From GWF2-33-9 sp964500435 (lineage in GTDB: Bacteria; Bacteroidota; Ignavibacteria; Kapaibacteriales; UBA2268), in NCBI GenBank assembly GCA_964500435.1, contig CAZCNL010000002.1, forward strand, positions 62,001-126,000: a stretch of 64,000 bases of DNA, given 5' to 3'. The position numbers and the translations under genes are program-made. Of the stretch, positions 18,086 through 27,563 are shown one piece after another. The notes under the pieces are model-generated. The model was given only the letters and a program-made list of their open reading frames with translations. It had not been told where the DNA came from and ran no database searches. Each line of letters begins with the position of its first letter. Positions within the stretch are counted from its first letter, which is position 1.

Positions 18086-21000
18086 TTAATTTTTAATAAT
18101 TTTTTGTGAAATAACCTCATCACCGCAAGTTAAACGTAAAATGTAAACTCCAACAGGTAAATTGCTCATATCAATTACTTTTGTAGTGTTACCAATAAAT
18201 TGACCTTTTAGTAAATCTTGACCGATTAAGTTGGAAATTGTCCAGTCCGCATTTTTGTTGTCAATTGAATATAAAAATACGTTCAATTCATCTTTAACAG
18301 GGCTTGGATATGTTGCTAAAATATTATTTCCTGTTTCTCCTGCAATTGTAATTTCATCATCAGCACCATCTTTATTCGATGTAACAAAAATAATTATTCT
18401 TTTTAGCGCCGAGCAACCCTTGTCATCATTAACTGCGAGCCAATATGTATATGCACCCAGTGGTGGACTTATAATCGGTGGATTTAAAACATTCCCATAA
18501 TTATCGCTCCAAGAAGTTGTATATGGAGGCATTCCCCCACTTATGTTTTGAATTTTTGTATTTAAATTCAAAAACGTGCCAATTTTCATCATAGCAAATA
18601 ATGGCATAGTAATATTTATTGATGGGTATACAGTCAATGTTAAATTAGCTGTCTTGGTAACACCGGTTACCAAATCTTTTACGGTTAATGTATAATTTGT
18701 TGTAATATTAGGATTTACTGCGGTTGGATTTCCCGTATTGTAATTAATTAAGTTCGTGTTCGGATACCAATTATATTGGAAATTACCTGAGCCACCCGTT
18801 ACTGTAACCACATTTCCAGTCCCATCTTTCGTTCCAAGTTCAATGCTTTGTGATTTACAAGTTGACTTATCAGAAATATTAATCTCAAACGGCAAATCTT
18901 TTGTTGTGAATTTGAAAGTTTCAGACCAATTACTGTACCCACAATTATTATAACTTCTCACACGCCAATAATAAGTAGTGTTATAATTCAAATTATTTGT
19001 CACAATAAATTGATTTGAAGGTATATTCGAATAATTTGCTGAAAGTATTGCAAAATATGGATTAGTTGATATTTGCAAATTATATGAAGTGGCATACTGG
19101 TCTGCACTCCAAGTAAATTGCGGTGTAATATCTAAATTTTGCGAATTGTTTGCGGGCGAACTTAATGTAACAGAATTTGAACACATATAAATTGTAACAG
19201 CACGAGCATCGCTCCAATCTCCATTACCCCCACCATTTGAAGCACGAACTCGCCAATAATATGTCTTATTATGAGTTAATGATATTGGTGGTACGTAAGT
19301 AGTCGATGTTAAACCAGAAACTGACAAGAAATTACTTGTAAATTGTGCATCGTTAAAGATTTCGATTGTGTAATAACTTGCATTTTGTATAGGTTGCCAA
19401 GAAAAAGTTGGTGTCAATGTATTGACAGTGGCATTATTGTTCGGTGAAATCAATATAACTTTACCTGGTAAAGCTTCGCTAATTCTGAAATTCCAAACAT
19501 CTGACCATCCGCCATATCCATTATTATTTCTTGCTCTTACTCTCCAAAAGTAATAAGTATTTAAATCAAACTGACTGTGCAAATATTGTATACTTGTACC
19601 TGTGAGTATATTATCGAATACAATATTATTGAAATTATTATCTTTTGCAATCTGCAATTCGTAATCCCATGCATTAGTTAATGAATTCCATTGAAAATTG
19701 ACTTGGGAACCTGGGTAGAAATTCGAATTGTTAGCTGGATTTAACAAAACAACAGCATTTGGTGCTTGATTATAAACACCAAAGAAGTCTAATATTCTTT
19801 GTAATAAGATATTACGTGTCGAAGGTGGATTTCCATCAACTAATTTAGAAATTGCATAAGAAAAAGCAAAAGTTTTTTGATTATAGGAACCTGAATGTTG
19901 AATAGCAACATTTCCAACTCCTGGTTCGAAAAATGCTACTTTTCCAGTTGGTGATGGATCGAAATAATCAATCCATCCATAAGGATTTTGCGTAGTTTGC
20001 GTAAATTGCATACCTTCTGTTACAGTGCCTACATTACCAGTCAATCCTGCAAACGTATGCGATGGTGCTCCATCATATCCATTCGCAATACCAAAAAGTG
20101 AAAGTAATGTGTGATTTCCTTCTTGCTCATATCCCAAGGCATCGCCACTTTCAAGATAAACTCGACCACCATTTTCTAAGAAATTTTGTAAATGTAACGC
20201 TAAATTATTATCCAACATAGCATAATCATAAGAATTTGCATTTCCCATTGATAAAAATAAATAATCAAAGCCGATTAAATTTGTAATCGTGGAGTTCGTA
20301 TAAACTACATTAGGATAATTGTTTGTTGTCAAATAATTATTAATAAAAGTGCCACTGGACGTTGGTCCATTATTATATTTTTCATAAACTAAAATGCCAT
20401 TTTGACCACAATATATTTGGAAATCAAAATCTGTTCCTGCTTGAATTTGATTGTCAATTCCGTCAAGGTGAATATGTAATGTAGCAAATGAATTCGCATT
20501 TTGTGTGATTGAAAATGAATTGATATAACCGGTATTTGTGGGTCCATTTGGTGCAACAGAAGTATATCCAATCGGATTAATTATATTGATTTTCGGATCC
20601 GAACTTGAAAGTGTAATTTTCACAGAGTTAGCACCATCTTCGGAATAGTTGAAAATATTATAGGATAATTCATAAATATTATTTGTTTTCTTATGGATAA
20701 CTGAATTGAACACAATTTTTAAGGGGAATTTGCCCGTAAAATCATTCAAAAGCGCTTTATAAGCATTTATACGACCGGTCCCGAGCATACCTGGATAATT
20801 AGGATTTAAACTTTCGATATTATCAACATTGCCGATAACTCTGCGGATAATTGCATCATTCGATTTGTTTGGTAAATAAGATTTGACAAAACCAATTAAT
20901 CCTGTAACTTGTGGTGCCGCCATTGAAGTGCCTTGATATTTTGCATATCCATTATTGGGAACTGTGCTCAAAATGCCACCGTCAACATAAGCATCGCCAC

Positions 21001-22285
21001 CTGGAGCCGAAACGTCTACAGTATAACCATAATTTGAATAATAAGCCTTTTTGTCATTGACCGCTACTGATGCAACACTAACTATATTTTGGTATGCTGC
21101 GGGATAAAAAGGTGCGCTCGAATTGTTATTGCCTGCGGCAGCAACCACAATTGCTCCAAGCGAAGTCGCATAATTTATTGCTAATTGACCAGTTTGTGAA
21201 TAACCACTTCCACCCCAACTGCAATTAATCACATCAGCACCATTTTCAGCTAAGTAAACAATACCATCGAAGCCATTATAAATAGCATTACCTGATGCAT
21301 TGCTTGCGTGTTTGGTTGCCATAAATTTCAAATTCCACGAAACTGATGCTATTCCGTTTGCATTATTTGTTACACCAGCCGATATGCCTGCACAGTGCGT
21401 CCCGTGAGTATTTTGTGAAGACCCCATTGGATCATTCACTGGCGTTCCATCATTTGGATAAAAATTCCAGCCAATAAAATCATCAATGTATCCATTACCA
21501 TCGTCATCAATTCCATTTATATCACCAGGGTCAAATTGCCAAGTTCCGTTGATATATTCAAGGACATGCCCGTCTTTATCGGCATCTTCCCCTAAATTTT
21601 GGTATATGTTATTGATTAAATCGGGATGTTTCCAATCAACTCCAGTATCACAAATCCCAATTATAACACTACCATCAGAATTTTCACCTTTATGTAAATT
21701 CCAAGCTTCCGGACAATGCATTTGTGGTAAATGTTGCTGCTCTGAATACCTTGTATCATTAGGTATTTCTAATGGATAAGTTACAGGAACTGGTTCGGCA
21801 TATTCAACTTCGGGATATTTGGAAAGCTCTCTCGCTATCGCAACTGGGTCTTCGTCCGCAGAAAAATATAGCATAAATATATTCGATAAATCAGGCAATT
21901 GATTTGTTTTGACTTGTGGGCGTGATAAAATCCTTTCCGATAGTTTTTTTATTTTCGGAAATACTTGCTCAACTTTTGTTATTCCTTTAACTTTTACAAA
22001 TTTATCAAGAGATTTTATCCCAAAAGTCGAAGAATAAAGCCGTTGGGTTTGATTATCTTTGAACGGTAAAAGAATATTATTGACTTTTAACCTTACATAC
22101 ACTACTCCTTTGAAATAGAGCGGTGCTCCATAATCATCAGTATATTTTGCAGTACCTTGAACTTTCAATTCGTTTTTGTTCGATAATTTGTTCAATGAAT
22201 TGAAATCCTGCGATAAAATTACTGAGGATGAATTTAATAGTAAGGCAATTATTAAAACAGAAAATAAAGTAATATAAGATTTCAT
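18086..22285 (-). CDS. Secreted subtilisin-like protease with Fn3 repeats and T9SS sorting domain
   Basis: 1399 residues. Signal peptide ~1-25, then a propeptide-like region to ~180. The S8 protease has a complete triad: D213 in GICDTGVDWKHPDL, H294 in NTHGTHCAG, S454 in GTSMAAPQVTG. Asp/Asn-rich loops DADKDGH and DDDGNGYIDD between Asp and His look calcium-binding. At ~600-850 there is a domain with FDYLFLSMGN and LENGGRVYLESGD, resembling a glutamine-amidotransferase-like fold. Three fibronectin III-like repeats follow (each with YWRVRA or similar), then a SprB/PKD-like segment. The C-terminal sorting domain begins ATYPSPVKDELNVFL and ends VGVYILRLTCGDE. A strong SD (AAGGAG) precedes the ATG. 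Probably a surface-anchored or released protease. Confidence 0.93.
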   Translation of the reverse strand: MKSYITLFSVLIIALLLNSSSVILSQDFNSLNKLSNKNELKVQGTAKYTDDYGAPLYFKGVVYVRLKVNNILLPFKDNQTQRLYSSTFGIKSLDKFVKVKGITKVEQVFPKIKKLSERILSRPQVKTNQLPDLSNIFMLYFSADEDPVAIARELSKYPEVEYAEPVPVTYPLEIPNDTRYSEQQHLPQMHCPEAWNLHKGENSDGSVIIGICDTGVDWKHPDLINNIYQNLGEDADKDGHVLEYINGTWQFDPGDINGIDDDGNGYIDDFIGWNFYPNDGTPVNDPMGSSQNTHGTHCAGISAGVTNNANGIASVSWNLKFMATKHASNASGNAIYNGFDGIVYLAENGADVINCSWGGSGYSQTGQLAINYATSLGAIVVAAAGNNNSSAPFYPAAYQNIVSVASVAVNDKKAYYSNYGYTVDVSAPGGDAYVDGGILSTVPNNGYAKYQGTSMAAPQVTGLIGFVKSYLPNKSNDAIIRRVIGNVDNIESLNPNYPGMLGTGRINAYKALLNDFTGKFPLKIVFNSVIHKKTNNIYELSYNIFNYSEDGANSVKITLSSSDPKINIINPIGYTSVAPNGPTNTGYINSFSITQNANSFATLHIHLDGIDNQIQAGTDFDFQIYCGQNGILVYEKYNNGPTSSGTFINNYLTTNNYPNVVYTNSTITNLIGFDYLFLSMGNANSYDYAMLDNNLALHLQNFLENGGRVYLESGDALGYEQEGNHTLLSLFGIANGYDGAPSHTFAGLTGNVGTVTEGMQFTQTTQNPYGWIDYFDPSPTGKVAFFEPGVGNVAIQHSGSYNQKTFAFSYAISKLVDGNPPSTRNILLQRILDFFGVYNQAPNAVVLLNPANNSNFYPGSQVNFQWNSLTNAWDYELQIAKDNNFNNIVFDNILTGTSIQYLHSQFDLNTYYFWRVRARNNNGYGGWSDVWNFRISEALPGKVILISPNNNATVNTLTPTFSWQPIQNASYYTIEIFNDAQFTSNFLSVSGLTSTTYVPPISLTHNKTYYWRVRASNGGGNGDWSDARAVTIYMCSNSVTLSSPANNSQNLDITPQFTWSADQYATSYNLQISTNPYFAILSANYSNIPSNQFIVTNNLNYNTTYYWRVRSYNNCGYSNWSETFKFTTKDLPFEINISDKSTCKSQSIELGTKDGTGNVVTVTGGSGNFQYNWYPNTNLINYNTGNPTAVNPNITTNYTLTVKDLVTGVTKTANLTLTVYPSINITMPLFAMMKIGTFLNLNTKIQNISGGMPPYTTSWSDNYGNVLNPPIISPPLGAYTYWLAVNDDKGCSALKRIIIFVTSNKDGADDEITIAGETGNNILATYPSPVKDELNVFLYSIDNKNADWTISNLIGQDLLKGQFIGNTTKVIDMSNLPVGVYILRLTCGDEVISQKIIKN

Positions 22286-22368
22286 TGGAAATCTCCTTTT
22301 ATGATGAACTAAATTACAAAAAAAATCTGAGAGGCGAATAAAATATTATTTATATATATTTTTATTGA

Positions 22369-23061
22369 TTATTCTTTTATTAATCTCTTTCTCTCTTTCC
22401 AATCGGGCATAAAAATGGAGAGAAAATCATAAAATTGCTTGCTATGGTTGGCATATTTTAAGTGGCATAATTCGTGTAAAATTACATATTCAATAAATTT
22501 AATATCTTCGTGTATTAATTTAGTATTTAAAGTTATTTTCTGCTTACTTTTCGAACAATTTCCCCATTGAGTTTTAAGATATCTTAACTTTACTTCTTTT
22601 AATGAAATTCCATATGGTTTTAATAAAATTAAGTATTTATCGATAATTGGTTCAAAGATTTTTGGAGCTTTCGATAGCAAAAATTTCTTTTCGATTAACA
22701 ATTGCAGTTCTTTATTATTTTCCTCATTTGAATAAATTATAAATTGAGAACCAACTACTTCAGAATATACTTTATTGCTTTGAACTATTTTCTTTTCATA
22801 AGCTTTTCCTAAAAATTTAAATTGTGTTTCTTGAAATTTACTTTCTATTTCTTTTCTTTTTTCAAATTTATCAATGTGCTTTTCCAACCATTTTTGTTTT
22901 GATTTAACGAACTCAGCCAAATATTTCAAACTGTGTTTGTTTGGCGAAATCAATTTCAAGCGAATTTCAGGATAAATCATTAACCTAATGTGTCGCACTT
23001 TTTTATATTCTATTTCAACAGGATAAATTTTATTATTATACGATACTTCGATATTTTCCAC
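22369..23061 (-). CDS. YgjP-like zinc metallopeptidase (DUF45/M48-related)
   Basis: 230 residues beginning at a GTG. The C-terminal half holds the zinc motif YVILHELCHLKYANHSKQFY (HExxH followed by a downstream His), with RYLKTQWGNCSKSKQKITLN just before it. This order is typical of the YgjP/DUF45 family. No signal peptide or TM, so cytoplasmic. The natural substrate of the family is not well defined. It sits between two large T9SS-cargo genes on the same strand, separated from the upstream one by a terminator, so it is probably transcribed separately. Confidence 0.85.
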   Translation of the reverse strand: MENIEVSYNNKIYPVEIEYKKVRHIRLMIYPEIRLKLISPNKHSLKYLAEFVKSKQKWLEKHIDKFEKRKEIESKFQETQFKFLGKAYEKKIVQSNKVYSEVVGSQFIIYSNEENNKELQLLIEKKFLLSKAPKIFEPIIDKYLILLKPYGISLKEVKLRYLKTQWGNCSKSKQKITLNTKLIHEDIKFIEYVILHELCHLKYANHSKQFYDFLSIFMPDWKERKRLIKE

Positions 23062-23083
23062 AGGAATATTGACTTAATAAAAA

Positions 23084-23108
23084 AAACTCGTCCTTTAAAG
23101 ACGAGTTT
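23084..23108 (-). terminator. Rho-independent terminator after the ASH/IgGFc-like gene
   Basis: Perfect 9-base stem AAACTCGTC (23084-23092) with GACGAGTTT (23100-23108) and a 7-base loop. Read leftward it ends in a run of T. Confidence 0.8.
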
Positions 23109-23138
23109 GTTTATATTTTTGTTATTTCATAAGATTTC

Positions 23139-26100
23139 TTACTTTGCAATAATTAATTTTTTAGTAATATTAATTTCTCCAGATTTGAAAATAAGAAAAT
23201 AAACTCCTGAAGATAAATTTTCAATATCTAATTTGTATGAATAATCACCTTTCTTCAAATATTCATTAACAGGGTCCAAGCAAAGCGTTCCATATTGATT
23301 GTAAATTGCAAGTGAAGTATAGCCATCAAATGCAATTCCATAGTAAATTTCTTTTGTTTGATTAATCGGATTTTCTTCGAGACCTTGAACGTAATATTGT
23401 TCATCTTGTAATACAATTTTTGCGAGGTCGCCACCACAAACGGGCATTAATAAAACATAACTCGAGCTTGTTTCAAAAGCAAAACAAGTTTCATTTTCGG
23501 GGAAAATATTTACTTCAATATTGCCGCCGTTTGCTCCATTCGTCGGGAAATAAGTATGGAAAGTGATATTCAGTAATTCTCCGTATTCAATAACTCTCGC
23601 TCCATTTAAGCTTTTCAAATCAAATTCTGCGGTCCCTTTAAAAGAATTAATTTTGATATTTTCAATTTCATATTTACCAATTGTAGTTTTTCCAAGTGTA
23701 ATCGAATCAGGCATAACTTTCAAGAAATTTCCATCATATTTCACACTTATTTTATATTTGCTAACCGTTAAATTATCCAAAGCAGGAATTTCATTAATTA
23801 TAACTTTGACCTTAATATCTGTATTAATTTTAGCTGTTTGCGAAACTGGTGAAAGATACGACGGAACAGTTTTATATTCAGTAATTCCTCTAATTTTTGC
23901 TGTCAAGCTTGGGAATTCATCACCTAAAACTTTTACTTGTAAAGTTGCTGTCTTACTCGAAAAACTTGATGGGAAATATTGCACTTTTATTTGCTTAGAT
24001 TCCATCGGCTGCAAAGTAAATCCTTTGGAATAATCTTCCAGCAAGGAGAAATCGGAATCTTCGGAGGATAAAACAACATTTTCAACTTGAATTGCGGTTT
24101 GAGAGCTATTTTTTAAAACACAATTAACTTGTTTAGGTACATTAATACAAGTTTCGACAACATTATTTTCGCTTATTGAAATTGATCGGTCTATTCCGTA
24201 GCCTTTTAATGTTATAATTTTATCGGACGGTACATCTGTTTCAATCTTTATTCTTGCTTGGATTAAGCCCGTATCCTTCGCTGCAAATGTAATTGGAATT
24301 TTAATTGTTTCACCGGGCAAAAGATGAATCGGGAAATTAATATTTTCAGTATTTAGAATAAATGAACCTGACTTATTTTCTTTACTAAAAACAACTCCCG
24401 GGTCAATTGCCAATATATCTTTAATAGTTAAAGTATCTGCATATTGCCAATCTGCTATTGACAAGTTTTGCAATTCTAAAAGCTTATTAACTTCACTGTT
24501 AGGATAATTCACAAGTGTAGTGTCGAAATCAATAGGTTCTTCTATATTTTTCATTTGCGGAATAACGACGAACGCAGTTAATGTTGCTATTGAAGAAGTA
24601 TTTAAATTTGTTTCAAAATGCACAATTAATGAATTATCTCCTAAATTTTTTGGTATAAAACTGCAAGGAATTGAAAGCGATTCGTTGGGTTTGATAAGTT
24701 TTCCTTCAATGCTTTGCAAGTCTATAATGAAATTATCGGGATTTATACTTGATTGGTCAATATATGAATTTGTAATAGTTAAATTTACACTTCCAGTATT
24801 TTGCAAAATAATTGCTTGAGGTTTGCTATACTGCTGTGGTGTTGCAGAATTATCTAATCTCACTTTATCCCAATTGTTTACTTTTGTCAACAAGCCTGGT
24901 TTAATTGATTTCGCAAAAAGAAGAGCTATGCTATCAATTTCTTCAGCATCGGAACTTATTATTACACTTTCCTGGAATTTCTTTTCGATTGTTGGTTTAA
25001 AAGTTACGTTAAATTTATAAGTTTCATTTGGTTGTAAAATTAACGGATTTGCTGGTGTTACTTGTCTGCCAAAATCAACCGAAAAATTAGCATTATCGCT
25101 TAATTTCCAACCAATAACTTTTAATGTATTTTCGCCTATATTCGTGATTGTTGATGATTTAGTTTCTTCTTGGGATACAACTACTTCACCAAAATTAATG
25201 TCTGTTGTATGAATTTTTGGTTTACCAGAACGTGCAAGTAGTTTAATTTTAAATGAATTGAAGCAATTATTATTTATACCAAGCGAATCTTCGAATTGTC
25301 CACTTTTTAACGCCGTAAAAGAAATATCGAGTGTAATTGATGAATGTGGGTTCAATATTGCTTCATAAAATGGCTCTTTTAATTTAAATCCAGATTCAGG
25401 ATATTTGAAATTAATTTCTTTCAAATGGACGATGGAATCGGAGTTGTTCTTTATAGTTATAGATTTAATAGATTCAACACCAATCAAAGTATTACCAAAA
25501 TCTAAAATTGATGGTTCAACAACTATTTTCGGTGCAAAATATTCAAATGCAAGTGTAGTATCATTGCCTGCATAATCCATAAAAGTAATTACTGCTCTTG
25601 CATCTAAATTTTTATTACGAACAATCAACCGCCAGTTTATTGAAGATGTTACTCCAGGAATAACATTATCGATAATTTTATCATAATTACTGCTTACATT
25701 TGAATGAAAAATTGGTGTTGTCAAATTCGAGCGATCCTCAGCATTGTCAGGTCTATCCGTTGTTGTTCCGAAAACAGTTCCATCACATCCAAGAATGTAT
25801 TTCACATTTGGGGGCAGTTTATCAGTAGAGGACAAAGTACGTAACAAAGTTCCTGCGGGAAAGCCGAATGTGCCTTGTGAATTAGAACCAATAATATATG
25901 TTGCAAAATTTTTATCGGAACGTATTTGATAATTACCGGCTTTTTTCATTTTTAATGTAACTTGGATAAATTTTTTCCCATTAAATAAATATTTATATTC
26001 TTTTATATCTTGAATTTGCATTGAATTGATTTTTGTCCAAGTTATAGTTTTATCTTTTTCGGTATAACCAATTTCTAAATTATTCGGAATAGTTCCATCG

Positions 26101-27320
26101 TCGTTTACCTCGCAAATTATCATTAAATCTACGTCAGTTTTCATTGTTTCAATCATATTTTGTGAAATATTGAATAACAATGAATTTTCGTATTGTTCGA
26201 AGGGAAGTAAATTAATTCGAAATGGTTTATAAACATCTAAGTTATTACTTTCTTCTGTATAACCAGCATTGAAGACAGAAACTGAAATTGGTTTATTCGA
26301 AGTAACAACATCAACACCAACTGGATTTACAACATTGGGTCTAATTTCAATGAAATTATCAGGATTATCAGCTGAAAGTAAAGTAGTAACAAGTTGATTG
26401 TTTAAATAAATATCGCTATTTGGAGTATTTGCATAAATGCGGATAATTGGATTATTAGTGCGTGTGTAAAGGCGAGGAATATGATAAACATAGCTCCAAG
26501 TATTAGCAGGCATTTCCATTTCAACTAAATAATTTGAAGGCTGTGTTCCGATTGGCACAGTCGCAAGTTGATTCGCCGTAATAATTGAAATAGGTTTATC
26601 GCTTAAAACTTGTATTCCACTTAAATCACCAACTTTACCTTTCAAAGTTAAAAACCAGGTGTCGCCCGCATCAAGAACTCGTACTATTGTATCTGCTAAA
26701 AAGACATTGCCCTTTAATTTATTACTCAATATTATTTTAATTTGATTTCCATCGAAAGGATTAACAATTCCTGCAATTGCTGGATAAAATATTGATGAAG
26801 GTATTTCTGATGTTGGGTCAATGTAACTTTTGAGAACATATTCTTTTCCAAGTGAACTTACTGGTAACGCCAAAAAACCTTCGCATTGTGAATCGCCACT
26901 AATTACAACATAAACAGACACCGGAAAATCACTTGTAATTTTTAATGCAGACTTTTTATATATTTCTTCAGAACTTTGTGGCAAAGATGTTGTTGAGTTA
27001 AAAGGGAATACAATTTCGGGTAATAAATCGAACATTGCTTCTGTGTTGGCATTTACATTTGCACTTTCAGAATATGATTTAGCATCCGATTTTATTGTAA
27101 CTTTTGTATCATAATAAGCAAAAACAAATAATTTTATCGTAACATTACTCAAATTTTCCTTCAAATATGCTGGTGGCACAGTAATATAAAATTCAGTGCC
27201 AAAATTATCAATACGCCGAATTTCTTTACTTACTTGCTTGAATTGGTCAATGTCAAAAACAGCAAAAGAAGGAATATTTACTATTATTAATAGCAAAATT
27301 ATATAAATTAATTTTTTCAT
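23139..27320 (-). CDS. Large T9SS-exported protein with IgGFc-binding-like, ASH/Hydin-like and cohesin-like regions
   Basis: 1393 residues from the ATG at 27320. A GTG 15 bp further upstream is possible but lacks support. Signal peptide MKKLIYIILLLIIVNIPSFA. The N-terminal ~350 residues, from GTEFYITVPPAY, resemble the IgGFc-binding N-terminal domain. From ~600 onward come several ASH/Hydin-type beta-sandwich repeats, e.g. VEPSILDFGNTLIGVESIKS and INFGEVVVSQEETKSSTITN. Near ~1150-1280 a segment with KYKISVKYDGNFLKVMPDS looks cohesin-like. The C-terminus (LAIYNQYG... LSSGVYFLIFKSGE) is a type A T9SS sorting domain. Likely a surface adhesin or matrix protein; no enzymatic motif is seen. Confidence 0.8.
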   Translation of the reverse strand: MKKLIYIILLLIIVNIPSFAVFDIDQFKQVSKEIRRIDNFGTEFYITVPPAYLKENLSNVTIKLFVFAYYDTKVTIKSDAKSYSESANVNANTEAMFDLLPEIVFPFNSTTSLPQSSEEIYKKSALKITSDFPVSVYVVISGDSQCEGFLALPVSSLGKEYVLKSYIDPTSEIPSSIFYPAIAGIVNPFDGNQIKIILSNKLKGNVFLADTIVRVLDAGDTWFLTLKGKVGDLSGIQVLSDKPISIITANQLATVPIGTQPSNYLVEMEMPANTWSYVYHIPRLYTRTNNPIIRIYANTPNSDIYLNNQLVTTLLSADNPDNFIEIRPNVVNPVGVDVVTSNKPISVSVFNAGYTEESNNLDVYKPFRINLLPFEQYENSLLFNISQNMIETMKTDVDLMIICEVNDDGTIPNNLEIGYTEKDKTITWTKINSMQIQDIKEYKYLFNGKKFIQVTLKMKKAGNYQIRSDKNFATYIIGSNSQGTFGFPAGTLLRTLSSTDKLPPNVKYILGCDGTVFGTTTDRPDNAEDRSNLTTPIFHSNVSSNYDKIIDNVIPGVTSSINWRLIVRNKNLDARAVITFMDYAGNDTTLAFEYFAPKIVVEPSILDFGNTLIGVESIKSITIKNNSDSIVHLKEINFKYPESGFKLKEPFYEAILNPHSSITLDISFTALKSGQFEDSLGINNNCFNSFKIKLLARSGKPKIHTTDINFGEVVVSQEETKSSTITNIGENTLKVIGWKLSDNANFSVDFGRQVTPANPLILQPNETYKFNVTFKPTIEKKFQESVIISSDAEEIDSIALLFAKSIKPGLLTKVNNWDKVRLDNSATPQQYSKPQAIILQNTGSVNLTITNSYIDQSSINPDNFIIDLQSIEGKLIKPNESLSIPCSFIPKNLGDNSLIVHFETNLNTSSIATLTAFVVIPQMKNIEEPIDFDTTLVNYPNSEVNKLLELQNLSIADWQYADTLTIKDILAIDPGVVFSKENKSGSFILNTENINFPIHLLPGETIKIPITFAAKDTGLIQARIKIETDVPSDKIITLKGYGIDRSISISENNVVETCINVPKQVNCVLKNSSQTAIQVENVVLSSEDSDFSLLEDYSKGFTLQPMESKQIKVQYFPSSFSSKTATLQVKVLGDEFPSLTAKIRGITEYKTVPSYLSPVSQTAKINTDIKVKVIINEIPALDNLTVSKYKISVKYDGNFLKVMPDSITLGKTTIGKYEIENIKINSFKGTAEFDLKSLNGARVIEYGELLNITFHTYFPTNGANGGNIEVNIFPENETCFAFETSSSYVLLMPVCGGDLAKIVLQDEQYYVQGLEENPINQTKEIYYGIAFDGYTSLAIYNQYGTLCLDPVNEYLKKGDYSYKLDIENLSSGVYFLIFKSGEINITKKLIIAK

Positions 27321-27563
27321 TTTTTTCAACTTCACTTTGATTTTGAAATTTGTTTATCTATTTAGTTATAATAACAAATAAAAGTAAATTTTGTATCATA
27401 ATTTAGTTATTTTTTTTTTAAATTTCAATAAATAATACAAACAAAATTAATATATTTGTTCGATAATTACCTTGAAATCTAATATTAAAGAATAATACAA
27501 AATTAGTCTTTTTTTATATTAATGACAAAAATAAAATTGAATTATTAATAAAATTAATTTTTT

